Of a stretch of DNA of 64,000 nt, positions 45,367 to 54,689 are shown in pieces (the stretch's first letter is position 1; each line of letters opens with the position of its first letter). The DNA is from Neobacillus cucumis (lineage in GTDB: Bacteria; Bacillota; Bacilli; Bacillales_B; DSM-18226), in assembly GCF_016107705.1 (NCBI RefSeq), contig NZ_JAEHGC010000001.1:434001-498000 (forward strand). Reading direction: 5' to 3'. The notes below the pieces were generated by a model. It made no database searches, was not told the DNA's origin, and worked only from the letters and a program-made list of their open reading frames with translations. A program made the translations under genes and the position numbers.

Positions 45367-46671
45367 TTATTCAGTAATCTCTTCGTGAATTAGGATTGGC
45401 GCTTCTATTATTGAAGATGAAATCTTGATATTTTCGTAAAGTTTATTTTTCACTTCACGCACATCTTCAAAATTGCTGTAAATCGTAACCAACGATTGAC
45501 CTTTTTTCACCTCGTCGCCGATTTTTTTCCTTAGGACTAGCCCGACAGCTAAATCAATTACAGATTCTTTTGTTGCTCTGCCGGCACCTAACAACATCGC
45601 AGCTGTTCCAACTTCATCAGCAATAATTTCGGATACATACCCATCTTCTTTTGCTTCCAATTCAAAAATAAATTTTGCCTGAGGCAATTTGGAAGGGTCA
45701 TCCACGACAGATGCATCCCCGCCTTGGGAACTTAAAAATACCTTTAATTTTTCAAGTGCCTCTCCGTTTTTAATCACGTTTTCAAGCATTGTCCGGGCTT
45801 CTGTTAAAGAATCTGCCTTTTCAGCTAAATAAACCATATGGCTTCCAAGTGTTAAACAAAGTTCTGTTAAATCATCAGGGCCTTCCCCTTTTAACGTATC
45901 AATGGCTTCTTTTACTTCAAGCGCATTGCCAATGGCATATCCAAGCGGCTGACTCATGTCTGAAATAACCGCCATTGTTCTTCTACCAACATTATTCCCA
46001 ATTCGAACCATTGCTTTGGCCAATTCTCTGGAATCATCCAATGTTTTCATGAACGCGCCTGCACCTGTTTTTACATCTAGGACAATGGCATCAGCACCTG
46101 CTGCAATTTTTTTACTCATTATGGAACTTGCTATAAGAGGAATGCTGTCGACTGTAGCTGTTACATCCCGAAGAGCATAAAGCTTCTTATCAGCAGGGGT
46201 CAGATTTCCACTTTGACCAATTACCGCGATTTTATTATTATTGACGAGATCAATAAATTCCTCGTTTTCAATTTCCACATGGAATCCCTTAACTGCCTCC
46301 AATTTATCTATGGTGCCTCCTGTATGACCAAGGCCGCGCCCGGACATTTTGGCAACCGGTACTCCAAGGGCAGCCACAAGCGGACCGAGGACGAGTGTGG
46401 TGGTATCACCAACACCGCCGGTGGAGTGTTTATCTACTTTGATTCCTTCTATTTTTGATAAATCAATTTGATCACCGGACTCCACCATTGCCATTGTTAA
46501 ATCTGCTCGTTCTTTTTCTGTCATCCCTTGAAAATAGATGGCCATTGTCCATGCACTGATTTGATAATCGGGAATAGAGCCATCCGTGTAGCCATTTATA
46601 ATAAATTTAATTTCTTCTGTTGATAATTCATGCCCATCGCGCTTTTTTTCAATTAAGTCGACCATTCTCAT
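45367..46671 (-). CDS. pdp: pyrimidine-nucleoside phosphorylase
   Basis: Splits uridine, thymidine and deoxyuridine with phosphate to give the base and (deoxy)ribose 1-phosphate. The 434-residue protein carries the family signature [17 protein letters not shown] near residue 109 and the phosphate-binding KHSTGGVGD near 81. It is the third gene of a deoB-pupG-pdp salvage operon; in B. subtilis pdp is in a different operon, but this order occurs in other bacilli. Confidence 0.95.
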   Translation of the reverse strand: MRMVDLIEKKRDGHELSTEEIKFIINGYTDGSIPDYQISAWTMAIYFQGMTEKERADLTMAMVESGDQIDLSKIEGIKVDKHSTGGVGDTTTLVLGPLVAALGVPVAKMSGRGLGHTGGTIDKLEAVKGFHVEIENEEFIDLVNNNKIAVIGQSGNLTPADKKLYALRDVTATVDSIPLIASSIMSKKIAAGADAIVLDVKTGAGAFMKTLDDSRELAKAMVRIGNNVGRRTMAVISDMSQPLGYAIGNALEVKEAIDTLKGEGPDDLTELCLTLGSHMVYLAEKADSLTEARTMLENVIKNGEALEKLKVFLSSQGGDASVVDDPSKLPQAKFIFELEAKEDGYVSEIIADEVGTAAMLLGAGRATKESVIDLAVGLVLRKKIGDEVKKGQSLVTIYSNFEDVREVKNKLYENIKISSSIIEAPILIHEEITE

Positions 46672-46708
46672 TATTCATCACCACTTTACGAGTTTAAAAT
46701 ACAGGAAA

Positions 46709-47527
46709 TTAAGCGATCCCTTTCACAATTTCCTTTATATATAAAAGAAAGTTTGCTTTTACCTTTTCAGTCGTCTCAATCACTTCATCATGACTTAATG
46801 GCTGATCTAGGATTCCTGATGCCATGTTAGTGATACAAGAAATCCCCAAAACCTTTAAGCCGCCGTGGCGTGCCACAATTACTTCCGGAACTGTCGACAT
46901 TCCAACTGCATCACCGCCAAGCACCCTAGCCATTCTTATTTCAGCAGGGGTTTCATAAACAGGGCCAGTAAAGCCCACATAAACACCTTCCTTGACCTCG
47001 ATTTTTAGACTGCCGGCAATTTCCTTTGCAATCGCACGTAATTCTTTTGTGTACGCCTCAGACATATCCGGGAAACGAACGCCAAGCTTGGAGTCATTCG
47101 GACCAATTAACGGATTTGTTCCCATAAAATTAATATGATCCGTAATAATCATTAAGTCTCCTGGAGAGAAGCTTTCATTGACACCACCCGCTGCATTTGT
47201 CACAATCAGCATTTCAACTCCAAGTTCTTTCATCACCCTTACTGGAAATGTCACTTTATCCATACTGTATCCTTCATAAAAATGAAAACGTCCCTGCATG
47301 GCGACAACCTCTGCCCCGCTTAGGGAACCAAAAACTAATTGTCCTGCATGGCCCTCAACCGTGGAGACCGGAAAATCCGGAATCTCATGATAGGGTATTT
47401 TAACCGGCTGGGCGATTTCATCTGCTAATACACCAAGACCTGAACCCAATATAAGGCCAATTTTAGGGGTTTTTGAATATTTTCCTTTTAAAAATCCTGC
47501 CGCATTTTGAATCTTTTCAATTTCCAT
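46709..47527 (-). CDS. pupG: purine-nucleoside phosphorylase (trimeric type)
   Basis: Phosphorolyses inosine and guanosine and their deoxy forms. The 272-residue protein has the phosphate site GSGLG near residue 28, RFHFYEGY near 81, TNAAGGVNE near 110 and the base-recognition [17 protein letters not shown] segment near 200. It lies 14 bases after deoB, so the ribose 1-phosphate it makes can be converted by its operon partner. Confidence 0.94.
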   Translation of the reverse strand: MEIEKIQNAAGFLKGKYSKTPKIGLILGSGLGVLADEIAQPVKIPYHEIPDFPVSTVEGHAGQLVFGSLSGAEVVAMQGRFHFYEGYSMDKVTFPVRVMKELGVEMLIVTNAAGGVNESFSPGDLMIITDHINFMGTNPLIGPNDSKLGVRFPDMSEAYTKELRAIAKEIAGSLKIEVKEGVYVGFTGPVYETPAEIRMARVLGGDAVGMSTVPEVIVARHGGLKVLGISCITNMASGILDQPLSHDEVIETTEKVKANFLLYIKEIVKGIA

Positions 47528-47541
47528 TTTTCATTCCCCTT

Positions 47542-48726
47542 CTATTTCAATTCGCTTAAAAAGCTTTGACCATAGTTCGGCATCTTCACATGGAAGTTTT
47601 CAGCAACCGTAGCCCCAATATCTGCAAATGTTTTTCTTAATGGAAGTTCTCTTCCTTGTTCCATGTTCTTAGCGTATACAAGTAATGGAACATATTCTCT
47701 TGTATGATCTGTTCCGGGTGCTGTTGGGTCGTTTCCATGGTCTGCTGTAATGAGGAGCAAATCCCCTTCTTTCATTTTTGCAAACACCTCAGGCAGACGT
47801 GTATCATACTCTTCTAATGCTTTGCCGTATCCCTCAGGGTCACGGCGGTGTCCATAAAGGGCATCAAAATCAACTAAATTTAAAAAACTAATTCCAGTGA
47901 ATTCCATATCCAGGGTTTGAACTAACTTATCCATTCCATCCATGTTAGAAACGGTCCTTAAGGATTGTGTTACCCCTTCCCCGTCATAAATATCGGAAAT
48001 TTTCCCAATCGCAATTACGTCAAACCCAGAGTCTTTTAACTCACTCATCACTGTTCGGTCAAATGGTTTTAATGCATAATCATGGCGATTTGCGGTACGC
48101 TTAAAATTACCAGGTTCGCCTATAAACGGACGAGCAATGACCCGGCCCACCATATATCTTTCATCGAGAGTTAATTCGCGGGCAATTTTACAAATTTTAT
48201 ATAATTCTTCAAGAGGTACCACCTCTTCATGAGCAGCTATTTGAAGCACGGAATCAGCAGATGTATAGACAATTAGTGCTCCCGTTTTCATATGCTCTTC
48301 CCCAAGTTCAACTAAAATTTCTGTTCCACTCGCAGGTTTATTTCCAATTACCTTTCTTCCCGTTCGTTTTTCCAGTTCTGAAACAAGTTCATCCGGAAAA
48401 CCTTCAGGGAATACACGGAAGGGGGTCTGAATATTTAAGCCCATGATTTCCCAATGTCCTGTCATCGTATCCTTGCCGTTAGAGGCTTCCATCATTTTGG
48501 TATAAAAAGCAAGTGGTTTTTCCGCTTTTGGGATACCTTTGATTTCGCGGATGTTGCTTAAACCCAACTTTGCCATGTTTGGCATATGAAGACCGTTCAT
48601 TTTTTCTGCAATATGACCATAGGTGTCAGCCCCTTTGTCGCCAAACCGTTCGGCATCGGGAGCTTCGCCAATTCCTACTGAATCCATCACGATTAAAAAT
48701 ATCCGTTTATATGTATTTGCAGTCAT
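47542..48726 (-). CDS. deoB: phosphopentomutase
   Basis: Interconverts (deoxy)ribose 1-phosphate and 5-phosphate, linking nucleoside breakdown to central metabolism. The 394-residue alkaline-phosphatase-superfamily enzyme has metal ligands and the phospho-threonine region in [13 protein letters not shown] near residue 10, KDTMTGHWE near 85, and [19 protein letters not shown] near 322. It heads the operon, called drm in B. subtilis. A cre-like site lies between its promoter region and ATG. Confidence 0.95.
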   Translation of the reverse strand: MTANTYKRIFLIVMDSVGIGEAPDAERFGDKGADTYGHIAEKMNGLHMPNMAKLGLSNIREIKGIPKAEKPLAFYTKMMEASNGKDTMTGHWEIMGLNIQTPFRVFPEGFPDELVSELEKRTGRKVIGNKPASGTEILVELGEEHMKTGALIVYTSADSVLQIAAHEEVVPLEELYKICKIARELTLDERYMVGRVIARPFIGEPGNFKRTANRHDYALKPFDRTVMSELKDSGFDVIAIGKISDIYDGEGVTQSLRTVSNMDGMDKLVQTLDMEFTGISFLNLVDFDALYGHRRDPEGYGKALEEYDTRLPEVFAKMKEGDLLLITADHGNDPTAPGTDHTREYVPLLVYAKNMEQGRELPLRKTFADIGATVAENFHVKMPNYGQSFLSELK

Positions 48727-48748
48727 AAATTTTTCCTCCTTGTTTCGT

Positions 48749-48762
48749 GGTAAACGGTTACA
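48749..48762 (-). promoter_or_regulatory. candidate CcpA (cre) site before deoB
   Basis: TGTAACCGTTTACC on the minus strand matches the cre consensus at 12 of 14 positions, centred about 30 bases upstream of the deoB start, where bound CcpA could block transcription under good sugar supply. Confidence 0.4.
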
Positions 48763-48884
48763 CTCAAAACAAAATAATAAGCAATCATATGTTGCCCTTT
48801 TTCATCCAGATTAACCATGAAAGCACATTCATTCGTCAGAAGTCTGACATCTCTATTTTACTAAAAGATTAGGAAAATACAAGA

Positions 48885-48916
48885 AAAAAAACTGCCTAAA
48901 AATTAGACAGTTTTTT
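48885..48916 (-). terminator. terminator downstream of xerD
   Basis: Stem AAAAACTGCCTAA / TTAGACAGTTTTT with one mismatch and a 3-base loop, flanked by T bases on the minus strand. The dispersed repeat at 48921 lies between it and xerD. Confidence 0.7.
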
Positions 48917-48920
48917 GACA

Positions 48921-49079
48921 GAAAAGCGGAAGCGCCTTGGTCAGCCTAAGGCAAGTGCTGGAGGCCCTGACGGTGAAGTCGTTCTTTGACTTCATCGTCA
49001 GGGCCAAAGCAACCTAAGAAAAAAGCAGTTCATTTTTTCCCTCGAGGGGCTAGGCGCTGGAGCTGGACAATTCTCAAAG
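48921..49079 (+). repeat. dispersed palindromic repeat, copy 3
   Basis: Ends GAAAAGCGGAAGCGCC and GGCGCTGGAGCTGGACA match the copies at 9671 and 32435. The core holds an 18-bp near-perfect hairpin (48963-48980 pairing with 48988-49005, one G-T pair) and a further 50 bases. No reading frame. It fills most of the xerD-deoB gap. Confidence 0.8.
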
Positions 49080-49116
49080 TTTATATAGAAGTATAAAAAC
49101 AAAAACTATAATTCTA

Positions 49117-50013
49117 TTATGCACGAGGAAAGAATTTACTATAAACATCCTTTAATCTTGTTTTGCTCACATTTGTATAAATTTGTGTCGTGGAAATATC
49201 AGCATGTCCGAGCATTTCCTGCACTGCTCTTAAGTCTGCTCCATTTTCAAGCAGGTGTGTTGCAAAGGAATGTCTAAGTGTATGAGGGGTTAACTCTTTC
49301 TCAATTCCCGCTTCTTTTGTGAGCTTTTTTAATATTTTCCAAAAGCCCTGCCGTGTTAACCGTTTTCCTTGATGATTTAAAAATAATGCGCTATCCTGAT
49401 TTTTTTGGGTAACAAAATGCCCTCTCCCATACTCTAGGTAACGCTTAATAGCTTCTGCAGCTGTTTTGCCGATTGGTATAATCCGTTCTTTTTCCCCTTT
49501 TCCGATGCATCGAACAAATCCCATTGTTAAATGAACATGGTCAATATCAAGATTAATCAGTTCACTGACACGGATTCCGGTTGCATAGAGGAGTTCCAGC
49601 ATGGCCTTATCTCTAATTCCAAAATGATTATTTTCCTTAGGCGAATCCAACAATATTTCTACTTCTTTCAGACTTAATACCTTCGGAAGCGACCTTTCTA
49701 ATTTTGGAGTTTCGATTAGGACAGAGGGGTCTTGGTCTGTTGCTTTATCCCTTAATAAAAATTGATGCAGGGCTCTTACGGAGGCAATATGTCTCGCAAT
49801 GGTTTTTGATGATTTCCCTTGTTCTTTTAAAAAACCGAGAAATTGAACAATATGCACACGCTGGACAAGATTAAAAGAGGAGATCCTTTCAACATGTTGT
49901 AAAAAGCGGATATAACTCTTCAAATCTCGTTCATAAGACATAATCGTATTCTTGGCCAAGCCTTTTTCTACTATTAAAAATTCTATAAAATCTTTTAATT
50001 GATTCTCCATCAT
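49117..50013 (-). CDS. xerD: site-specific tyrosine recombinase XerD
   Basis: XerD resolves chromosome dimers at dif with its partner recombinase. The 298-residue protein has an N-terminal SAM-like core-binding domain (about 1-90) and a catalytic domain with Arg in [10 protein letters not shown] near 148, [10 protein letters not shown] near 243 and the nucleophile Tyr in [10 protein letters not shown] near 279. GGGGAG precedes the ATG. It is followed upstream by yqzK and fur as in B. subtilis (ripX). Confidence 0.95.
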   Translation of the reverse strand: MMENQLKDFIEFLIVEKGLAKNTIMSYERDLKSYIRFLQHVERISSFNLVQRVHIVQFLGFLKEQGKSSKTIARHIASVRALHQFLLRDKATDQDPSVLIETPKLERSLPKVLSLKEVEILLDSPKENNHFGIRDKAMLELLYATGIRVSELINLDIDHVHLTMGFVRCIGKGEKERIIPIGKTAAEAIKRYLEYGRGHFVTQKNQDSALFLNHQGKRLTRQGFWKILKKLTKEAGIEKELTPHTLRHSFATHLLENGADLRAVQEMLGHADISTTQIYTNVSKTRLKDVYSKFFPRA

Positions 50014-50017
50014 CTAT

Positions 50018-50245
50018 TTACTCCCCATTTAAATAAAACAATATCAACCGGTTTAACCAGCCTGGATTTTCATCCTTTACCTCACTGGATACCTTTAACG
50101 CAGCTCCCTCAGGCGCATCATAGTGATGGTAATTTTGATATTCCTGACTTACCCACATAATACCATAATAAAAGAGAATCGTGCATCCAGTGAAAATGAT
50201 AAAAACCTTTATGGTTTGAAGTGCGACTTTTATAAAAGAAACCAT
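50018..50245 (-). CDS. yqzK: DUF4227 family membrane protein YqzK
   Basis: The 75-residue protein has one membrane helix (about 12-32) and a short outer domain ending WLNRLILFYLNGE. It matches YqzK in length and position between fur and xerD. It ends 4 bases before xerD starts and is probably translated with it. Function unknown. Confidence 0.85.
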   Translation of the reverse strand: MVSFIKVALQTIKVFIIFTGCTILFYYGIMWVSQEYQNYHHYDAPEGAALKVSSEVKDENPGWLNRLILFYLNGE

Positions 50246-50345
50246 TCTCTTCTTCCCCCAAATTGCTTCATAATAGTAAAAGGTATGCCAAATTGTACAA
50301 GTTTTATACCTTTACAGTAAGAAATGGGGAAATTTATTTATAATA

Positions 50346-50373
50346 GAAAAAGTCCTTTTCATTAAAAAGGACT
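50346..50373 (-). terminator. terminator of fur
   Basis: Stem AGTCCTTTT / AAAAGGACT, 5-base loop, followed by TTTTCTATT on the minus strand. Confidence 0.8.
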
Positions 50374-50382
50374 CGTTTATTC

Positions 50383-50847
50383 TTATTCTGTTTTTTCTTG
50401 TTCCGTTTTTTTATCTTGGCAGCGATAGCAGATGCCATGAAAGGTGAGGCGATGATCTTTAATTTTAAAATTCCATCTGCGTTCAACCGTTTCTTCAACA
50501 TCTTCAAGAAGATCCTCTTGAATTTCATCCACTGCACCGCACTCAATACATACGAGATGATGATGAAAGTGTGCTGCCCCCTCCTGACGAAGGTCATAGC
50601 GTGATACTCCATCACCAAAATTAATTTTATCGACAATTTTTAATTCCGTTAGAAGTTCCAAAGTTCGATAAACAGTTGCTAAGCCAATTTCCGGCGATTT
50701 TTCTTTAACGAGGAGGTACACATCTTCCGCACTCAAATGATCCTCTTCATTTTCAAGTAAAACTCGAACGGTTGCTTCTCGTTGAGGTGTCAGCTTATAG
50801 CTTGATGAGTGCAACTGTTTCTTTATTCTTTCTATTCTAGTTTCCAT
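50383..50847 (-). CDS. fur: ferric uptake regulator Fur
   Basis: Fur represses iron-uptake genes when loaded with ferrous iron. The 154-residue protein has a winged-helix domain (recognition helix LATVYRTLELL near residue 56), the metal site AHFHHHLVCIECGAVDEI near 88 and a second CxxC (ICYRC) near 140 for structural zinc. The ATG at 50847 follows GAGGGAGGG; an in-frame start seven codons upstream overlaps it. Position next to spoIIM identifies Fur rather than PerR or Zur. Confidence 0.93.
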   Translation of the reverse strand: METRIERIKKQLHSSSYKLTPQREATVRVLLENEEDHLSAEDVYLLVKEKSPEIGLATVYRTLELLTELKIVDKINFGDGVSRYDLRQEGAAHFHHHLVCIECGAVDEIQEDLLEDVEETVERRWNFKIKDHRLTFHGICYRCQDKKTEQEKTE

Positions 50848-50871
50848 CCCGAGTCCCTCCCTCGCCACTGT

Positions 50872-50886
50872 TAATTCTCATTATAA
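50872..50886 (-). promoter_or_regulatory. PerR-like box upstream of fur
   Basis: TTATAATGAGAATTA on the minus strand matches the PerR box TTATAATNATTATAA at 11 of 14 defined positions, 25 bases before the fur start. fur belongs to the PerR regulon in B. subtilis. Confidence 0.4.
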
Positions 50887-50954
50887 CAGATGGGAAAAGA
50901 GATTCAAAATAAAATAATTATAAACAAGAGTTTATATCGATTATTATTATATAA

Positions 50955-51602
50955 TTATTTTAAATTAGTAGAACTAATGATTGTTTTCATTAACCATGGC
51001 GACATATAAGCTTCAATTCCAGAAGCGGCGGAGATGAAAATGACAGCTGCCAGTAAAGCAAAAATATATCGTTTGAAAAAGGGCATAATCGGCTGTCCAT
51101 ACTTTTTTAAAAACTGCTTTTTAATCATCCTAATTGAAAAAATAACTGAAAATGCCGCCATTATGATAAATACCGGAATGATAATCAAATTTTGCGGAAG
51201 GATGGATACAAATGCAAGTAAAAATCCATTCCAGCCCATTTGACTGACTAAAAAACCAACCGTAAAACCAACTACCATCCCCTTTAAAAATAAAAGAATG
51301 AGAATGATTGGTAAACCAATAATGGAAATCCCCAAGATCCACATAAGTCCAATAAATTTGCTGTTATGAAAGAAGCTTTGGAAAAATAAATCATTTGTTT
51401 CTGCCACTTTCCCATTAGAAATCTGGCCAAAAAATTGCGACAAATAGTAGAACAGATCTTCTTTTTGCGTAATTCCCATGCTATTTACGACAATAGCTCC
51501 AAAAATAACGCCCATTAAAAATAACACGATAATAAATAAAAAAATTGAGGAATGCTCACGGAAATAACTGGCGGCATCGGACTGGTACAATCGTTTCTTC
51601 AT
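50955..51602 (-). CDS. spoIIM: stage II sporulation protein M
   Basis: SpoIIM, with SpoIID and SpoIIP, drives engulfment of the forespore by remodelling septal peptidoglycan; SpoIIM is the membrane scaffold. The 215-residue protein has five membrane helices and the family form (B. subtilis 214). It is transcribed alone from a sigma-E-type promoter, between fur and yqxK as in B. subtilis. Confidence 0.95.
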   Translation of the reverse strand: MKKRLYQSDAASYFREHSSIFLFIIVLFLMGVIFGAIVVNSMGITQKEDLFYYLSQFFGQISNGKVAETNDLFFQSFFHNSKFIGLMWILGISIIGLPIILILLFLKGMVVGFTVGFLVSQMGWNGFLLAFVSILPQNLIIIPVFIIMAAFSVIFSIRMIKKQFLKKYGQPIMPFFKRYIFALLAAVIFISAASGIEAYMSPWLMKTIISSTNLK

Positions 51603-51638
51603 TTGCGTTTCCTCCCTATTCGAACAATCAGTTATTAC

Positions 51639-51667
51639 ATACTATGCTTGTCTATCTTTTCTATGAC
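51639..51667 (-). promoter_or_regulatory. sigma-E-type promoter of spoIIM
   Basis: On the minus strand GTCATAGA (51660-51667) and CATAGTAT (51639-51646) are 13 bases apart, close to the sigma-E pattern, 37 bases before the start codon. Confidence 0.5.
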
Positions 51668-51689
51668 CAAAAATTAATAGATAATATAA

Positions 51690-51720
51690 AAGGGTCTGAC
51701 CCTATGGAGTCAAACCCTAA
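51690..51720 (-). terminator. terminator of nudF-yqxK
   Basis: Stem AGGGTCTGAC / GTCAAACCCT with one mismatch and an 8-base loop, followed on the minus strand by TTTTATATT. Confidence 0.6.
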
Positions 51721-51724
51721 TTAT

Positions 51725-52891
51725 TTATTGATCCGCGATTTTCCCGTATTTTCCACCGCCGCCTGCAGATAGATGAATTTCTCCTTCTCTCGCTTTCATG
51801 ATTAATTCAGCAATTTTGGGCGGAACGACTTCTTTTAATGATTCTGCCGGGACTTCATGCAAAATTGCCATTTCACTTCCGAAATGATTGACAAGTTTTT
51901 CAAGCAGCTTCGGCCCTAACCCTGGGATAAACTCCAGCGGTACTTGGTGAACATATGGCGGCCTGTTTGAAGGGCCCTCCTCAGCTGTTTTTAATTCTAA
52001 AATCCTATCTGCCACACCTTTAATGATTTTTTTGTTCCCGCAAAGTGTACAAATTTGATCATCGTCGCCCGCCGGATGTAAGCATTCTGCACAAACCGTT
52101 TTGTGGTACTTGCCAAGGAGCGGGTCAAGCCCGTAATTGGCAACAATTCCACGACCATCCTCACCGTTTAATGCTTTTTGCAATTCCTTAAAGGTCGGCT
52201 CTTCCATCGCGATTACTTGATATTCTCGGGCAATCTTTGCGAGGGAATGGGCATCCGAGTTTGTCACAAACGTATATTTGTGAATTTCCCCAATTTGATC
52301 CGCCATATCAGTGTCTGAACTTAAACCAAGCTCAATCCCATCAATTAGGTTTGGGTCAAATACCTCTGTTAAGGAACGATTAACCCCTTTCCCATATAAG
52401 CTTTTAAACGGGGTAAAAACATGGGCCGGGATGAAAATCCCACCTAAGTCTTTAATCTTCTTTTGCAGTTCGAGACCCGTAACATATAGCCGCTGTGAGC
52501 TTAGCTGGACATTTTTTAGATTTTTTGAAAGCCAGGATGAAAATTCCCTCATGATGGCCAGTGTCGGGAAAAAACCTAATATATGGATTGGCCCATTGCA
52601 CTGTTCATCATAAATCTCCAATTCCGACCCAGGAATCACCGTTAAATCTCCAAATACTAAACCGCCATCAGGATGCTCGAAAAGATCTCCACTTTCAATT
52701 AGGCTTTCCATCTCCAAAATAACCTCCGGGGAATGGCTGTCAATAATCCCCACCATATTTAAACCTTTTTCATGCCTCGCATGTTCAATGATATTTGTAA
52801 AGGTTAACGATTTGGCACCGGTAATTTTAACAGTCTTACCCGTCCAGGTTCTGCCAATATGAATATGTAAATCCACATAATAATTTTTCAT
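51725..52891 (-). CDS. endonuclease Q-type DNA repair nuclease (YqxK)
   Basis: Endonuclease Q cuts DNA 5' to deaminated bases (uracil, hypoxanthine, xanthine) and some lesions; bacterial homologues occur in Bacillus. The 388-residue protein has a PHP phosphoesterase domain starting VDLHIHIG (metal ligands) and SDAHS near residue 213, a four-cysteine zinc ribbon CAECLHPAGDDDQICTLCG near 270 and a C-terminal helix-hairpin-helix FIPGLGPKLLEKL near 328. It shares one base with the nudF stop, so both are cotranscribed, a nucleotide-damage theme. Confidence 0.85.
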   Translation of the reverse strand: MKNYYVDLHIHIGRTWTGKTVKITGAKSLTFTNIIEHARHEKGLNMVGIIDSHSPEVILEMESLIESGDLFEHPDGGLVFGDLTVIPGSELEIYDEQCNGPIHILGFFPTLAIMREFSSWLSKNLKNVQLSSQRLYVTGLELQKKIKDLGGIFIPAHVFTPFKSLYGKGVNRSLTEVFDPNLIDGIELGLSSDTDMADQIGEIHKYTFVTNSDAHSLAKIAREYQVIAMEEPTFKELQKALNGEDGRGIVANYGLDPLLGKYHKTVCAECLHPAGDDDQICTLCGNKKIIKGVADRILELKTAEEGPSNRPPYVHQVPLEFIPGLGPKLLEKLVNHFGSEMAILHEVPAESLKEVVPPKIAELIMKAREGEIHLSAGGGGKYGKIADQ

Positions 52892-53442
52892 TATTTTGCT
52901 AATGCCTCTTGTAATTGTAAATATTGAATGGCATAAATTGTTTTGGCATCGTAGATTTTTTGATCTTTCATATATTGAATGGCCTCATCAAGGGTTAATT
53001 CTTCAATATTTACAAATTCATCTTCATCGAGAGCGGCTGAATTCTCTTTTTTCGAAAGTCCTTTTGCAAGGTAAACATGAATGATTTCATCAGCAAAACC
53101 TGGTGAGGTATAAAAAGATGTCAACAGTTCAAGGCTTTCACAAACATAGCTTGTTTCTTCCTCAAGTTCCCTGTGGGCACAAAGTGCTGGGTCTTCTCCT
53201 TTTTCAAGCTTGCCCGCAGGAATTTCAACAATTGTTCTTTCCAAGGCTTTGCGGTATTGCTCTACCATGACGATTTTATTTTCATTGGTAATAGCGATGA
53301 TCGCCACTGCACCAGGGTGTTTGATAATTTCACGTTTCGACTTTTTCCCGTTAGGTAATTCAACCTCTTGTATTTGCAGGCTGACGACCTTGCCAGAAAA
53401 AATTTCTTCACTATGGATTGTTTTTTCTTCAAGATTGCCCAT
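52891..53442 (-). CDS. nudF: ADP-ribose pyrophosphatase (Nudix hydrolase)
   Basis: Hydrolyses ADP-ribose to AMP and ribose 5-phosphate. The 183-residue protein has a Nudix box starting GKLEKGED near residue 77 and ending RELEEETSY; the glycine usual at the second-last position is serine here. The ATG at 53442 follows AGGAGTGA with 7-base spacing; a GTG three codons earlier lies in that site. It is the first gene of the nudF-yqxK pair. Confidence 0.9.
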   Translation of the reverse strand: MGNLEEKTIHSEEIFSGKVVSLQIQEVELPNGKKSKREIIKHPGAVAIIAITNENKIVMVEQYRKALERTIVEIPAGKLEKGEDPALCAHRELEEETSYVCESLELLTSFYTSPGFADEIIHVYLAKGLSKKENSAALDEDEFVNIEELTLDEAIQYMKDQKIYDAKTIYAIQYLQLQEALAK

Positions 53443-53478
53443 AATTGTCACTCCTGTTCTAATCCGCTATTCATTGCT

Positions 53479-53486
53479 CATACATT
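53479..53486 (+). promoter_or_regulatory. sigma-E -10 box before mciZ
   Basis: CATACATT is an exact sigma-E -10 sequence, about 16 bases before the ribosome site of mciZ. The -35 region is weak. Mother-cell sigma-E expression of mciZ is known in B. subtilis. Confidence 0.5.
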
Positions 53487-53515
53487 TTACCATACTTTAT
53501 TTGGAGGGGTATGGG

Positions 53516-53647
53516 ATGAAGGTGTACGTACACGAAAAGGGCGTCATCCTTGTCGGCAAAGGCTGGGAGGTGCTGCAAAAGCTTAAGGAATATAATAAAG
53601 AATTTGTTTATGTTTCGGATTGGGTAAAGGATGTTTCCCAAAAATAA
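53516..53647 (+). CDS. mciZ: MciZ, mother-cell inhibitor of FtsZ
   Basis: MciZ is a small peptide that caps FtsZ filaments and stops Z-ring formation in the mother cell after sporulation begins. The 43-residue product starts MKVYVHEKGVILVGKGWEV and has LKEYNKEFVYVSDW; B. subtilis MciZ (40 residues) has the same KGVxLVGKxWE and LKEYxxxFxYVxDW pattern. GGAGGGG stands 8 bases before the ATG. The position between nudF and yqkF is also conserved. A sigma-E -10 box lies upstream. Confidence 0.9.
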   Translation: MKVYVHEKGVILVGKGWEVLQKLKEYNKEFVYVSDWVKDVSQK

Positions 53648-53711
53648 TCGTTACATTTGTAGTCTCCCCTATTCTTTTATAAAATTGTAGGAAAAAGAAC
53701 GGGGTGGTTTT

Positions 53712-54623
53712 TTGAAAAAAAGACAACTTGGGAACTCTGATTTGTTTGTGACTGAATTGGGCTTAGGGTGTATGTCAATTGGCACCGATGAAAAAGCAGC
53801 CCGCTATATTATTGATACTGCTTTGGATGAGGGGATTAACTACTTCGATACCGCTGATTTATACGATTTTGGAGTAAATGAAACACTGGTCGGCGCTGCT
53901 TTAAAGCCTGTCAGAGATAAGGTGATTCTTGCTACAAAAGTAGGTAATCGCTGGAGAAAAGACCGGTCCGGCTGGTCTTGGGACCCATCCAAGTCTTACA
54001 TAAAGGAAGAAGTAAAATACAGCTTGAAACGACTTGGTACCGACTATATTGACCTTTACCAATTGCACGGCGGGACCATTGAAGACCCAATGGAAGAAAC
54101 CATTGAAGCATTTGAGGAATTGAAGGCAGAGGGCTATATTCGCTATTATGGGATTTCATCGATTCGACCAAATGTCATTCGTGAATATGTAAGGAAATCC
54201 AAAATGGTTTCAGTAATGATGCAATATAGTATATTGGATCGCCGTCCTGAAGAAGAGGCATTTCCACTGCTTGGTGAGCATAAGATTAGTGTTGTTACCC
54301 GTGGTCCTCTTGCCAAAGGTCTTCTTAGTGATAGAATGCTTGAAAAGGCTTCGGAAAAAGGCTATTTGGATTATAGCCGGGATGAGTTGCAAGAAGTATT
54401 GCCATTGTTGAAAGAAAAGGTTGCTTTGGGACGTTCTTTTACAGAAGTCGCACTCCAATATAATTTAGCCAACCCCACTGTCGCATCAGTGATTACCGGT
54501 GCGAGCAATCCGGAGCAGGTGCGAAGCAATGCGGCGGCGGCAAGGAGCCGGGCACTGGCAGATGAGGAGATTAGCTTTATTAGACAGCTGACAAAGGCAA
54601 GCGTTTATCAGGAGCATCGGTAA
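53712..54623 (+). CDS. yqkF: aldo/keto reductase YqkF
   Basis: This is an NADPH-dependent reductase of unknown substrate. The 303-residue TIM-barrel protein has the active-site tetrad residues in FDTADLYDFG (Asp, Tyr) near residue 46, KVGN (Lys) near 77 and QLHGG (His) near 117, and the cofactor segment VITGASNPEQVRSN near 260. The start is TTG, preceded by GGGGTGG. A terminator follows at once. It is next to mciZ as in B. subtilis. Confidence 0.88.
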   Translation: MKKRQLGNSDLFVTELGLGCMSIGTDEKAARYIIDTALDEGINYFDTADLYDFGVNETLVGAALKPVRDKVILATKVGNRWRKDRSGWSWDPSKSYIKEEVKYSLKRLGTDYIDLYQLHGGTIEDPMEETIEAFEELKAEGYIRYYGISSIRPNVIREYVRKSKMVSVMMQYSILDRRPEEEAFPLLGEHKISVVTRGPLAKGLLSDRMLEKASEKGYLDYSRDELQEVLPLLKEKVALGRSFTEVALQYNLANPTVASVITGASNPEQVRSNAAAARSRALADEEISFIRQLTKASVYQEHR

Positions 54624-54628
54624 AAGAA

Positions 54629-54658
54629 ATCCCACTGGGCGTTGTCCAGTGGGTTATT
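54629..54658 (+). terminator. terminator of yqkF
   Basis: Stem CCCACTGG / CCAGTGGG, 7-base loop, followed by TTATTTG, directly after the yqkF stop. Confidence 0.75.
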
Positions 54659-54689
54659 TGTGGGTAGATTATAGATATTAGAAGAATAT

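Noticed and set aside
53210..53647. Long plus-strand frame running through nudF into mciZ
   Set aside because: The first two thirds are antisense to nudF. Only the final 43 codons, from the ATG at 53516, have a ribosome site and match MciZ.
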